Below are positions 29,001 through 38,418 of a stretch of 64,000 nucleotides of DNA, one piece after another. Both the position numbers and the translations under genes were made by a program. This DNA is from Streptomyces shenzhenensis. Lineage in GTDB: Bacteria; Actinomycetota; Actinomycetes; Streptomycetales; Streptomycetaceae. Position 1 is the stretch's first letter. Each line of letters opens with the position of its first letter. The DNA is taken from the NCBI RefSeq assembly GCF_003688995.1, contig NZ_PENI01000009.1, positions 124,001-188,000 of the forward strand, written 5' to 3'. The notes under the pieces are model-generated. The model did not search any database and was not told the origin of the DNA. It saw only the letters and a program-made list of their open reading frames with translations.

Positions 29001-32000
29001 AGTTCCTCGGACGCGCCGACCACCAGGTGAAGATCGGCGGCCACCGCATCGAACTGGGCGAGGTCGAGTCCGCCCTGGAGGACGACCCCGCCGTCCTGCA
29101 CGCGGTCGCCACCGTCCTCGACACGCCGGTGCGTCACCTCGCCGCGGCCGTGTCGGCCCGTGGCGCGGCACCCGGCCCGGACGCCGTTCGCGCCCGGGCG
29201 GCGGAACGACTGCCCGCCTACATGGTCCCCGAGCGCGTCCTGGTCCTCGACGACCTGCCGCTGACCGCCAACGGCAAGCTCGACCGGGCGGCGGTCCGCC
29301 AGGCCCTGACCGAGACCGCCGGCCCGGCGGGAGCCGGCACGACTGCGCCGGCCGGCCCGGTGGAGACGGCCGTCGCGGCCGAGTGGGCCGAACTGCTCGG
29401 GGTGGCCGAGGTGGGACGCGAGAGCAGCTTCTTCCTGCTGGGCGGCGACTCGCTCGTCGCGACGCGGATGATCGGCCGGCTGCGCGCCGCCGGGTTCCCC
29501 GGCGCCCGCGTGGCCGACCTGTTCGCCCGCCCCGTGCTCCAGCGCTTCTGCGAGACGCTGCACCCCGCGGCGGCGGCCGGCGAGCCGGCTTCGCCCGTCC
29601 TCGTGCCCGACCCGGACCACGCCCACGAGCCGTTCCCGCTGACGGACGTACAGGCCGCCTACCACACGGGCCGCGATCCCCGTTTCACCCTCGGTGGTGT
29701 CGGCACCTGGCACTACACCGAGTTCGACGGCACGGACGTCGACCTGGACCGGCTGGAGCGTGCCTGGAACACCCTCGTCCGGCGGCACGGCATGCTCCGC
29801 GCAATCGTCGAGGACGGACACCAGCGCGTCCTGCCCGACGTACCACCGGTACGCATACCGGTGGAGGACGCCTGCGCCGCGGACGCGTCCGAGGCCCTCG
29901 CCGGCCTCCGTGCCCGCCTGTCCCATCAGGTCCGCGACCCCGCGCGGTGGCCGCTCTTCGCCGTCGAGGCCGTGCGCTACCGCGACAGTGACGAGGACAG
30001 CACGGGCGGGACCCGTGTCCGGATCGGCGTCGGCCTGGACTACCTCGTACTCGACGCGCTCTCCATCACCACGCTCTACGCCGAACTGACCGCGCTCTAC
30101 GCCGACCCCGGACAGGAACTGCCGCCCGTCGACGTGACGTTCCGCGACTACCTGGCCCGCCCCGCGGCGGACCCGGAGTCGGCCGGCCGGGCGCGCGCAC
30201 ACTGGCAGACCCGGTTGTCCGAACTGCCGCCCCCTCCGGCCCTGCCCTTCGACCGGGATCCGGCGACGCTCGACGCACCCGTCTTCACCCGGCGCCGGCT
30301 CGCTCTGCCCGCCGAGGACTGGCAGGCCGTCAAGGAGAGCGCGGCCCGGCACGGCCTGACGCCCTCCACCGTTCTGCTGGCCCTGTACGCGGAAGTCCTG
30401 GCGGCCTGGAGCGGAACCGACGCCGTGACCGTCACGCTCACCCTCTTCAACCGGCGTGACGTACACCCCCACATCCACCGGGTGCTGGGCGACTTCACCT
30501 CCCTGTCCCTCGCGGGGCACCGGCGCGAAGGCGCGTCCTGGCTCGCGGCGGCCGGCGCGCTGCAGCGCCGTCAGGCGGAGGACCTGGACCACGCCGATGT
30601 GCCGATCGACTGGCTGCTGAGGGAGTTCGGCCGTCGCACGGGCACGGTGGACGCCGCCGCACCCGTGGTGTTCACCAGCGCCATCGGCGTGGGCGACGCG
30701 ACGCTGGCCGGACCGGGCACGGGCTTCCCCGAGAAGGTCTGGGGCATCTCCCAGTCCCCGCAGGTCTGTCTGGACAACCAGGTCACGGAGGAGTCCGGGA
30801 ACCTGATCGTCACCTGGGACGCGGTGGAGACACTGTTCGCCGAGGGCGTGCTGGACGCGATGTTCGACGCCCACGCACGGCTGCTGCGGCACCTCGTCAC
30901 CGGCGACTGGGCGGCACCGCTGCCCGACCTGCTGCCCGCCACCCAGCGCGAACGGCGTGCCGCCGCCGCACGGGAGTCCGCCCTGGAGCCGGTCGCGCCG
31001 CGCCTGCTGCACGAGCCCTTCTTCGCCCGTGCGACCGGCCGCCCCGACCGTACCGCCCTCGTCACGACGGCAGGGGAGGAGGTCACCTACGGAACCCTCG
31101 CCGAGCAGGCGCTGCGCACCGCCGCCGCGCTCGTCGACGCGGGCGTACGGCCGGGAGACCTGGTCGCGGTCACCCTGCCCAAGGGATCGGAACAGATCGC
31201 GGCGGTCCTCGGTGTCGTCGCGGCCGGCGCCGCGTACGTGCCCCTCGGCCTCGAACAGCCCGCCGCCCGGTTGGCGCGGGTTCACACCACGGCAGGGTTC
31301 CGTGTCGTCCTGGGAGACTGGCCCGACCCGGACGGCACAGGCCCCCGCGCCCTCCCCTTCCCCGGCACACAGAGCCGCGAGCCGCTGCGGGCGCCGCACG
31401 AGCTGTCCCCCGAGGCGCTCGCCTACGTGATCTTCACGTCGGGTTCCACGGGGGAGCCCAAGGGCGTGGAGATCTCCCACGCCGCCGCCTGGAACACGAT
31501 CGCGGACATCAACGCCCGGCACGGCATCGCGGAGGACGACCGCGTCTTCGCCCTGTCCGCCCTGGACTTCGACCTGTCCGTGTACGACCTCTTCGGCCTG
31601 CTCTCCGCAGGCGGTTCCCTCCTGCTCCCCACCGAGGACCAGCGCCGGGAACCAGCCCGCTGGCCGGGCCTGCTGGACCGGCACGGCGTGAGTGTCTGGA
31701 ACACCGTCCCCGCCCTGCTCGACCTGTTGCTCGACGCCGACGAACAGGGCGTCCGGGGCGGTCAGGAAGGCGGCGTACGGGGACTGCGGACCGCACTGGT
31801 CTCCGGTGACTGGATCGGCCTCGACCTCCCCGCCCGGCTGCGGGCCCGGACCACGCGGCCCTGCGCGTTCGTCGCCATGGGCGGAGCCACGGAAGCCGCC
31901 ATCTGGTCCAACACCCTGACCGTCACCGAGGTGGATCACCGGTGGGTGTCCATCCCCTACGGCCGCCCCTTGACCGGGCAGCGCTACCGGGTGGTCGACC

Positions 32001-32893
32001 CGGACGGGCGGGACTGCCCCGACTGGACACCTGGCGAGCTGTGGATCGGCGGCGAGGGACTGGCCCGCGGCTATCTGGCCGACCCGGTCCGTACCGCCGA
32101 GAAGTTCGTCGTACGGGACGGGCGGCGCTGGTACCGGACGGGCGACCTGGGCCGGTTCCGGAGTGACGGACTGCTGGAGTTCCTGGGCCGCCTCGACAGC
32201 CAGCTCAAGATCGCCGGCCACCGCATCGAGGCGGGCGAGATCGAGGCCGCGCTGGAGGCACACCCCGCCGTCGCACGGGCCGCGGTCGTGGCCGTGGGGG
32301 AGCGCACCGCGAAACGGCTCGTCGCCTTCGCCGTACCGCTGGACCCCCGGGCCGTCGGTCCGAAGCCGCCGTCCGGCGACGGGGCCGCGCTCACCGAGGC
32401 CGCCGCACCCGTCGGGGAGCCGGGCCGCCCCGAGGCCGGCGCGCCAGCCGTGGACCTGAACCTCGTCGAGGACCTCTTCGGGCTGCTCGCGGAGCGGGTG
32501 CCCGGCTACGCCGTCCCGTCCCGCATCCTGCTGCTGCCCGCCCTGCCGCTCACCGCGAACGGCAAGGTCGATCGCAACGCGCTGGCCGGCACCGCGGGCC
32601 CCGAGCCGGTGTCCGCCGGCGCCGAGCCGCCACACGGTGAGACCGAGACAGCCCTCGCCGAACTCTGGCGGGAGCAGCTGCCGGAGCCCGTGCCGGACCG
32701 CAACGCCAACTTCTTCACCCTCGGCGGCGACAGCCTCTCCGCGCTGCGCCTGCTCACGGCGATCGAGCGCCGCCTGGGAGCCACCGTGCCCGTCCGCCGC
32801 TTCTTCGCCGCACCGACCATCGCCGCGCTCGCCGCGGACGTCACCCGAACGCTCGCGGCCCACGAGACCGCCTACGAGACCGGAGAGCTGTGA
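26060..32893 (+). CDS. NRPS: ArCP-Cy-A-PCP-Cy-A-PCP (coelibactin-type, first synthetase)
   Basis: A 2277-residue synthetase. Domains: aryl carrier (about 22-92, LGLDS, Ser55); Cy1 (132-560, DMMAGDALS motif); A1 (592-1080); PCP1 (GGDS, Ser1131); Cy2 (1190-1620, DYLVLDALS); A2 (1650-2170); PCP2 (Ser2225). Both condensation domains have the DxxxxDxxS cyclization motif, so each makes a five-membered ring. Aligned to GrsA by eye, A2 gives D-L-Y-N-L-S-M-I-W, a cysteine code. A1 gives D-L-W-Q-L-G-L-V-H, closest to threonine (D-F-W-N-I-G-M-V-H). The predicted intermediate is salicyl-methyloxazoline-thiazoline. No epimerase-like insert is present in either A domain. GTG 26060 has GGAAGG upstream. The short acidic tail (ETAYETGEL) is probably the docking peptide for the next protein. 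SCO7682 equivalent. Confidence 0.93.
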   Translation: MSDEAVVKVRTAEGDIDSRDRHTAVEVREAVARALDMAPQELDDDRDLFELGLDSLVLMSLVGAWRREGSTVTFQDLTRVPTLGAWTALLGRAPRGDAPATAGPAATRPATTRPASARTAPAGASPGAEGESFPLATMQHAYWIGRQDGQPLGGVAAHFYVELDGREVDPARLDTALQALVRRHGMLRAVFDEEGRQRFGASGAPLIIHDLRERRPEEAESELESLRERNTHARTDIAAGDVFRVAVCLLPGGRTRLQIDLDMMAGDALSLRVLLSDLQRFYECPDDLPSELGLDYRRYLAEHDARRKAEREQHAAWWRERLHELPRAPRLPTTVDPLTPVGTNDTALTHSRRLHHWLGPDDKAALIDAARRHGLTPAAALATAFAEVIAAWSDSRRFLLNLPLFDRELFSPEVAQLVGDFSSSVLLDADLGEPLPFSRQARRLQERLQEGISHGAYGGVEVLRDLARVTGSPVLAPVVYTSAIGLGEIFEQDVQKSFGRPSWIISQGPQVYLDAQVTELDGGLLLNWDVRDGVFEAGVPDAAFDAYRRLITRLVTEPDAWAGPVDGLLAPDVLPRRAVAALPPTPVQDRALHTRFFRLAETEPGRTAVVRTTGDPLTYGELAHAARQVAALLREHGVREGDTVTVTLPKGADQITAVLGILAAGAAYAPVGVEQPAVRRRRIHAVAGPSAVLTDRAHAHLCADATSVPVLLIEDASAARPAPVVRPDPALPAYVLFTSGSTGLPKGVEVPHRAVVNTLDAMEEQLGLGPSDRTLAISALDFDLATWDIFAPLSLGGQVVAVGQEHRRDAHHWARLVRTQGVTLVQCVPALLDLLMAAGDDEGAEGLGTSLRLVLLGGDWVGLDQPARLRALVPGCRFVALGGMTEAAVHSTVFEVEETDPAWKSVPYGVPLRNMRARVVDGRGRDCPDLVPGELWIGGPGVATGYRADPERTAERFVEYDGERWYRSGDLARYRPDGVLEFLGRADHQVKIGGHRIELGEVESALEDDPAVLHAVATVLDTPVRHLAAAVSARGAAPGPDAVRARAAERLPAYMVPERVLVLDDLPLTANGKLDRAAVRQALTETAGPAGAGTTAPAGPVETAVAAEWAELLGVAEVGRESSFFLLGGDSLVATRMIGRLRAAGFPGARVADLFARPVLQRFCETLHPAAAAGEPASPVLVPDPDHAHEPFPLTDVQAAYHTGRDPRFTLGGVGTWHYTEFDGTDVDLDRLERAWNTLVRRHGMLRAIVEDGHQRVLPDVPPVRIPVEDACAADASEALAGLRARLSHQVRDPARWPLFAVEAVRYRDSDEDSTGGTRVRIGVGLDYLVLDALSITTLYAELTALYADPGQELPPVDVTFRDYLARPAADPESAGRARAHWQTRLSELPPPPALPFDRDPATLDAPVFTRRRLALPAEDWQAVKESAARHGLTPSTVLLALYAEVLAAWSGTDAVTVTLTLFNRRDVHPHIHRVLGDFTSLSLAGHRREGASWLAAAGALQRRQAEDLDHADVPIDWLLREFGRRTGTVDAAAPVVFTSAIGVGDATLAGPGTGFPEKVWGISQSPQVCLDNQVTEESGNLIVTWDAVETLFAEGVLDAMFDAHARLLRHLVTGDWAAPLPDLLPATQRERRAAAARESALEPVAPRLLHEPFFARATGRPDRTALVTTAGEEVTYGTLAEQALRTAAALVDAGVRPGDLVAVTLPKGSEQIAAVLGVVAAGAAYVPLGLEQPAARLARVHTTAGFRVVLGDWPDPDGTGPRALPFPGTQSREPLRAPHELSPEALAYVIFTSGSTGEPKGVEISHAAAWNTIADINARHGIAEDDRVFALSALDFDLSVYDLFGLLSAGGSLLLPTEDQRREPARWPGLLDRHGVSVWNTVPALLDLLLDADEQGVRGGQEGGVRGLRTALVSGDWIGLDLPARLRARTTRPCAFVAMGGATEAAIWSNTLTVTEVDHRWVSIPYGRPLTGQRYRVVDPDGRDCPDWTPGELWIGGEGLARGYLADPVRTAEKFVVRDGRRWYRTGDLGRFRSDGLLEFLGRLDSQLKIAGHRIEAGEIEAALEAHPAVARAAVVAVGERTAKRLVAFAVPLDPRAVGPKPPSGDGAALTEAAAPVGEPGRPEAGAPAVDLNLVEDLFGLLAERVPGYAVPSRILLLPALPLTANGKVDRNALAGTAGPEPVSAGAEPPHGETETALAELWREQLPEPVPDRNANFFTLGGDSLSALRLLTAIERRLGATVPVRRFFAAPTIAALAADVTRTLAAHETAYETGEL

Positions 32894-35800
32894 ACATCGC
32901 TGAACTGCTGGCCCGTTACGCCGACGAGGGCGTGGTCCTGTGGGCCCAGGACGGACAACTGCGTTTCCGGGCCCCCCAGGGCCGGCTCACCGACACGCAC
33001 CGAGCCGAACTGCGCACGCACAAGGACGCCATCCTGCGCCACCTGGAGGCCGAGGAGCCCGCGCTGCGCAGCGACCCCGAGAACCGCCACGACCCGTTCC
33101 CGCTGACGGACATCCAGGCCGCCTACCTGATCGGCCGCACCGACGCCTACGCCTACGGCGGCGTCGGCTGCCATGCCTACGTCGAACTGGAATACCCCGA
33201 CCTGGACGTGGACCGAGTCACCGCCGTGTGGCGTGAGCTGGTCCAGCGGCACGACATGCTCCGCGCCGTCATCCACCACGACGGCTACCAGCAGGTCCTG
33301 CCCGACGTGCCCGCCCTCGCCGTCGGGTCCGACGACCTGACCGCGCTCCCGGCCGCCACCGCCGAGGCCGAGGTGAAGCGCACCCGGGCCCGACTGTCGA
33401 CACGTCAGGCCCCCACCGACCAGTGGCCGCTCTTCGACGTTCACGTGAGCAGGACCGCCGGGCGGGCCGTGCTCCACCTCTCCTTCGACATGCTCGTCGT
33501 CGACCACGCGAGCCTGCGCATCCTGCTCGCCGAGTTCCAGTACCGCTACGGCGGTGCCGCCCTCGCCGAGGCACCGCGGATCACCTTCCGCGACTACGTC
33601 CTGGCCCGCCGGGCCCTAGCCGACACCCACGGCCACTCCCGTGACCGTGCCTACTGGACCGAACGGCTCGACACACTGCCGCCCGCCCCCGAACTGCCCC
33701 TCGCCGAACCCTGGGAGGCCGCCGTGAGCGCCCCCGGAGAAGCGAGCCGTCCGCTCGCTTCCGGCGCCGCGGTGACGTTCCGCCGACTGGAGGTCCTGCT
33801 GCCCGCGGCCGACCGGGAACGTCTCACCGAGCGCGCCGCGCGGCGCGGACTGACCGTGTCGACAGCACTGCTCGCCGCCTACGCCGAGACGGTCGGCCAC
33901 TGGTCGCGGACCAGCCGGTTCACCCTCAACGTGCCCACGGTCGACCGGCCCGACCTGCACGAGGACATCGGCCGCCTCGTCGGAGACTTCACCTCGCTCG
34001 AACTGCTCGCCGTCGACCTCGACGCCCCGGCCACCTTCGCCGAACGGACCAGGACCGTCGGGCAGCAGCTCCTCGAAGACCTGGCGCATCCCCTGTTCAC
34101 CGGCTCGGAGGTGCTCGCCGAGCTGTCCCGCAGGGCCGGCGCCCCGGTCCTGATGCCGGTCGTCTTCACCAGCGCCCTGGGCGGGGGCGGCACCGCCGAG
34201 GGCGTACCCCCCGAGGTGACCTACGCCGCCACCCGGACGCCGCAGGTATGGCTCGACTGCCAGGTCATGCACCGCGGCGACGCACTGAGCCTGTCCTGGG
34301 ACATCCGGGAGGGAGCCCTCAGCCACGGGGTGGCCGAGGCCATGTTCGGCGCCTGGACGGCACTCGTGCGCCTGCTGTCGGCCGAGGGCGAGACCGGTGA
34401 GGCCGCCTGGGACGCACCGGCCCGCATCCCTCTCCCCGAGGCGCAGCAGGCCCGCCGAAGCGCGGTCAACGCGACCGAGGGACCGCTGCCTGACGCCCTC
34501 CTCCACGCACCTCTGCTCGCCCAGGCGCAGGCGACGCCGGACGCGATCGCGGTCCGGACGCCCGAAGTGGCGCTCTCCTACCGGCAGCTCGTCGCCCGGG
34601 CGAGTGGTGTCGCCGAGTCGCTGGCGGCGTCCGGACTGCGGCCCGGGGAGCCGGTGGCCGTCTGGATGGACAAGGGCTGGGAGCAGGTCGCCGCCGTCCT
34701 CGGCACGCTCATGGCGGGTGGCGCGTATCTGCCCGTCGACACGGCCCAGCCGCCGGCCCGCCGGGACACGATCATCGCCGACGCTGGCGTACGCACGGTC
34801 CTCACCCAGTCCTGGCTCGCCGAGACCGACGACCTCCCGGCGACCGTGTCGGCCGTCGCCGTCGACCTCGTCCCCGAAGCCACCGCCTCCGGCACGACCG
34901 TGCCCCGCCGCGACCCGGACGAACTCGCCTACGTCATCTACACGTCGGGCTCCACCGGCACGCCCAAGGGCGTGATGATCAGCCACCGGGCCGCCCTCAA
35001 CACCGTTCAGGACATCAACCGTCGCTACGCGGTCACCGACCGCGACCGCGTTCTCGGCATCGCGGGACTTGGCTTCGACCTGTCGGTCTACGACCTGTTC
35101 GGGCCGCTCGCGGTGGGTGCCACCCTCGTCCTTCCCCAGGCCGACCGGCGCGGAGATCCCTCCCACTGGGCCGAACTCGTCCGCGACTTCGGCGTGACGG
35201 TGTGGAACTCGGTGCCCGGCCAACTGCACATGCTGTGCGACTGGCTGCGCTCCGAGCCCCCCACCGACGACGGCTCGCTGCGGCTCGCGCTGATATCCGG
35301 CGACTGGATCCCGGTCACCCTGCCCGACCAGGCCCGCGACCTGCTGCCCGGGCTGGAGATCATCTCACTCGGCGGTGCCACCGAGGGCTCCATCTGGTCC
35401 ATCGCCCACCCGGTCGGCGAGGTGGACACCGCCCGCCCGAGCATCCCGTACGGCAAGCCCCTGACCAACCAGACATTCGCCGTACTCGACCACCGGCTGC
35501 GGCCACGGCCCGAGTGGGTGCCGGGCGAGCTGTACATCGGCGGTGCCGGCGTCGCCCTGGGCTACCTCGGCGACGAGGCCCGCACGACGGAGCGGTTCCT
35601 CACCGACCCCGTCAGCGGACAGCGGCTCTACCGCACCGGTGACCTCGGCCGGTATCTCCCCGACGGAACCATCGAGTTCCTGGGCCGGGAGGACGCCCAG
35701 ATCAAGATCCGCGGCTACCGGGTCGAACTCGCCGAGGTGGAGGCCGCCGTGCAGGCCCACCCCGCGGTCGCGGCGGGCGCGGTCGTCGTCGACGATTCGG

Positions 35801-38418
35801 CCGCGGGCGGACGGCGCCTGGCCGCGTTCGTGGAGACGGCACGCAAGGACGGCGCCGAGCCGGTTCCGCCGGGCCCGGAACAGGCGCGCGCGGCAGCCGC
35901 CGACGCCGTACGGGACGCCTCCGCGGCTGTCGACGCCGCACGGCTGAAGGACTTCCTGGCCGCCCTCGACGAGGTGGCACTCGCCGAGATGACCCGCGTC
36001 CTCGCGGGCAGCGGAGCGTTCGAGGACGGTGCCGCGCGCACGGCGGAGGAAGTGGGCACGGCGCTGCGCGCCACGCCCCGCCACCGGCACATCGTGCGCC
36101 GCTGGCTGCGCGCCCTGGCCGCGCGGGACCGGCTCACCCACCGGGACGCCGACGACACCTACGCCGGGCTCGTCCCCGTCCCCGCGCACGGGACGGAGCG
36201 CCGCTGGCGGCTGGCCGCCGACCTGGAACACGAGGTCGGGTGGAGCACCGGGCTGCTCACCGTCATGCGCACCTGCGCCGAGCGGCTGCCCGAGCTGATC
36301 GCCGGGGAGGTGGGCATCCGGGACCTGCTCTTCCCCGGCGCGGCGACGGAGGCCGCGGACGCCGCCTACCGGGACAACCTCGCCATCCGGCACCTCAACC
36401 GCGCGGTGGTCGCCGCGTTGCGCGAGATCGCCGCGAGCCACACCGGCGAGGAGCGGCTGCGCGTGCTGGAGGTCGGCGGCGGCGTCGGCGGCACCACGGG
36501 CGAACTGGTGCCCGTCCTCGCCGAGTACGGCGTCGACTACCTGTTCACCGATGCCTCGGCGTTCTTCCTCAACGAGGCCCGCGAGCGCTTCGCCGACCAC
36601 ACCTGGGTCCGGTATCAGCGCTTCGACGTCGACGAGGACCCGCGTTCCCAGCACCTGCTGCCCAACACCTTCGACGTCGTGGTCTGCGCCAACACGCTGC
36701 ACGCCGCCGCCGACGCCGACGTGGCCGTGGGCCGGCTGCGGGAGCTGCTCGTGCCGGGCGGACAACTCGTGTTCGTGGAGAACACCCGCGACGAGAACCT
36801 GCCGCTGCTGGTCTCCATGGAGTTCCTGGAGGTCGCCGGCCGGGCGTGGACGGACGTGCGCGAGCACACCGGACAGTCCTTCCTCACCCACGCGCAGTGG
36901 CGTGAACTCCTCGGCCGGCACGCCGCGTCCGACGTCACCTCGCTGCCGGAGGGCCAGGACGCTCTGGCGCTCACCGGCCAGGAGGTGTTCATCGCCACGA
37001 TGAAGGACGACCGGCACCAGGTGCCGGCGGGGGAGCTGGCCCGCACGGCGGCCACCCGGCTCCCGGAGTACATGCTCCCCTCGGTGTGGCAGGTCGTCGA
37101 CACCCTGCCCCGCACGGCCAACGGCAAGACCGACCGAGCGCGCCTGCGGACCTGGCTGCCCCGGGAGAGCGCACCGGTCGTCGTGGACGAGCGGCCGAAG
37201 GACGAGCTGGAGAACAGCCTGGCCGACCTGTGGACGGAACTCCTCGCGGTCGAACACGTCACCCGCAACGACGACTTCTTCGACCTCGGCGGCGACTCAC
37301 TCCTGGTGGCCCGGATGGTGGGCCGGCTGCGCGAACGCGTACCGCAGGCGGCGGACCTGGAGTGGGAGGTCGTCCTGCGCCACATGCTGCGCCGCCCCAC
37401 GGTCGCCGGCCTCGCCGGCTTTCTGCGCGGCCTGGCCGGCCCGGAGGACGCGCCCGCGTCGGGTGCCGTGCGCACGGACCCGGTGCTCCACCTGCACGGC
37501 GCCCGGTCGGCCGATGAGCCCACGACCGTGCTCGTGCACGCCGGAACCGCGACGATCATGCCGTACCGGGCGCTGATCACCGAGATCAGGCGGCGCTCAC
37601 CCGGCCTCGCCGAGGTCGTCGGCGTGGAGGTCCCGGACCTGAACGGGTTCCTCGCCGCCCCGCCGGAGGGACTCATCGAGCAGTTGGCGTCCGACTACGC
37701 GCGGGCCCTGACGGCGGACGGGCGCAGCCGCTTCCATGTCGTCGGCTACTGCCTCGGCGGCCTGATCGCCACCGAGGTGGCCCGTAACCTGGCCGAGTCC
37801 GGGGCAGAGGTGGAGAGCCTCACCGTCATCAGCAGCCACAGCCCCCGCTTCCGGCTGGACGACGAACTGCTCGCCGAGTACTCCTTCGCCGTCATGATGG
37901 GCATCGACCCCGCCGAACTCGGCTTCCCTGACGACCAGTACCGGGTGGCCGCGGCGGCCGACGCCGTCCTGGCCGCCAGCCCCGGCGTCCTGCCGGACGG
38001 CGGACTCGCCGCGCTGCCCGAGGAGTTCGAGGACGTCGCGGGCTGCTTCCGGCGGCTCACCGACATACCCCGCGCCACCCGTATCGCGCGGATGTGCGAG
38101 GCGGTCCCGGCCTCGGCCGGCACCTACGAACCCGACCACATGACGCGGCTCTTCCTCGCCTTCCGCCAGAGCGTCTTCGCCATCACCCGGTACGACGCCG
38201 AACCCTACGCGGGTGACATCACCTTCCTGCGGCACGACGGTGCCTACCCCTTCCCCGGCAGCAAGGACGCCGTCACGACCTACTGGGAGGAACTCACCCT
38301 GGGCGACCTGGACATCGTCGACATCGGCGGCGACCACTACAGCTGCCTGTCCGTCGAGCACGCGCCCGGCATCCTCAAGACCCTCGGTGAACTGACCCGG
38401 GGGGCGATCACCCGATGA
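32890..38418 (+). CDS. NRPS: docking-Cy-A(MT)-PCP-TE (coelibactin-type, second synthetase)
   Basis: An 1842-residue terminating synthetase. Order: TubC-like docking domain (1-55, NIAELLARYADEGVVLW), Cy3 (68-500, DMLVVDHAS), A3 (from 537; code D-L-Y-N-L-S-L-I-W, cysteine). A SAM methyltransferase is inserted between A8 and A10 (about 1010-1370, motif VLEVGGGVGGTT near 1192). Then come PCP3 (GGDS, Ser1470) and a thioesterase (1540-1835). The layout is that of PchF, whose embedded methyltransferase N-methylates a reduced thiazolidine. The thioesterase nucleophile elbow reads GYCLGG, so Cys1621 replaces the usual Ser; the His is in GGDHYS (His1816). It starts at GTG 32890, overlapping the previous stop. 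It adds the last cysteine ring and releases the acid. SCO7683 equivalent. Confidence 0.93.
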   Translation: MNIAELLARYADEGVVLWAQDGQLRFRAPQGRLTDTHRAELRTHKDAILRHLEAEEPALRSDPENRHDPFPLTDIQAAYLIGRTDAYAYGGVGCHAYVELEYPDLDVDRVTAVWRELVQRHDMLRAVIHHDGYQQVLPDVPALAVGSDDLTALPAATAEAEVKRTRARLSTRQAPTDQWPLFDVHVSRTAGRAVLHLSFDMLVVDHASLRILLAEFQYRYGGAALAEAPRITFRDYVLARRALADTHGHSRDRAYWTERLDTLPPAPELPLAEPWEAAVSAPGEASRPLASGAAVTFRRLEVLLPAADRERLTERAARRGLTVSTALLAAYAETVGHWSRTSRFTLNVPTVDRPDLHEDIGRLVGDFTSLELLAVDLDAPATFAERTRTVGQQLLEDLAHPLFTGSEVLAELSRRAGAPVLMPVVFTSALGGGGTAEGVPPEVTYAATRTPQVWLDCQVMHRGDALSLSWDIREGALSHGVAEAMFGAWTALVRLLSAEGETGEAAWDAPARIPLPEAQQARRSAVNATEGPLPDALLHAPLLAQAQATPDAIAVRTPEVALSYRQLVARASGVAESLAASGLRPGEPVAVWMDKGWEQVAAVLGTLMAGGAYLPVDTAQPPARRDTIIADAGVRTVLTQSWLAETDDLPATVSAVAVDLVPEATASGTTVPRRDPDELAYVIYTSGSTGTPKGVMISHRAALNTVQDINRRYAVTDRDRVLGIAGLGFDLSVYDLFGPLAVGATLVLPQADRRGDPSHWAELVRDFGVTVWNSVPGQLHMLCDWLRSEPPTDDGSLRLALISGDWIPVTLPDQARDLLPGLEIISLGGATEGSIWSIAHPVGEVDTARPSIPYGKPLTNQTFAVLDHRLRPRPEWVPGELYIGGAGVALGYLGDEARTTERFLTDPVSGQRLYRTGDLGRYLPDGTIEFLGREDAQIKIRGYRVELAEVEAAVQAHPAVAAGAVVVDDSAAGGRRLAAFVETARKDGAEPVPPGPEQARAAAADAVRDASAAVDAARLKDFLAALDEVALAEMTRVLAGSGAFEDGAARTAEEVGTALRATPRHRHIVRRWLRALAARDRLTHRDADDTYAGLVPVPAHGTERRWRLAADLEHEVGWSTGLLTVMRTCAERLPELIAGEVGIRDLLFPGAATEAADAAYRDNLAIRHLNRAVVAALREIAASHTGEERLRVLEVGGGVGGTTGELVPVLAEYGVDYLFTDASAFFLNEARERFADHTWVRYQRFDVDEDPRSQHLLPNTFDVVVCANTLHAAADADVAVGRLRELLVPGGQLVFVENTRDENLPLLVSMEFLEVAGRAWTDVREHTGQSFLTHAQWRELLGRHAASDVTSLPEGQDALALTGQEVFIATMKDDRHQVPAGELARTAATRLPEYMLPSVWQVVDTLPRTANGKTDRARLRTWLPRESAPVVVDERPKDELENSLADLWTELLAVEHVTRNDDFFDLGGDSLLVARMVGRLRERVPQAADLEWEVVLRHMLRRPTVAGLAGFLRGLAGPEDAPASGAVRTDPVLHLHGARSADEPTTVLVHAGTATIMPYRALITEIRRRSPGLAEVVGVEVPDLNGFLAAPPEGLIEQLASDYARALTADGRSRFHVVGYCLGGLIATEVARNLAESGAEVESLTVISSHSPRFRLDDELLAEYSFAVMMGIDPAELGFPDDQYRVAAAADAVLAASPGVLPDGGLAALPEEFEDVAGCFRRLTDIPRATRIARMCEAVPASAGTYEPDHMTRLFLAFRQSVFAITRYDAEPYAGDITFLRHDGAYPFPGSKDAVTTYWEELTLGDLDIVDIGGDHYSCLSVEHAPGILKTLGELTRGAITR

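Noticed and set aside
28598..32863. Very long open frame on the minus strand opposite the first NRPS
   Set aside because: It is a mirror of high-GC codon bias: its translation is Arg/Gly/Val/Gln-rich without domain motifs, while the plus strand has complete NRPS motifs throughout.
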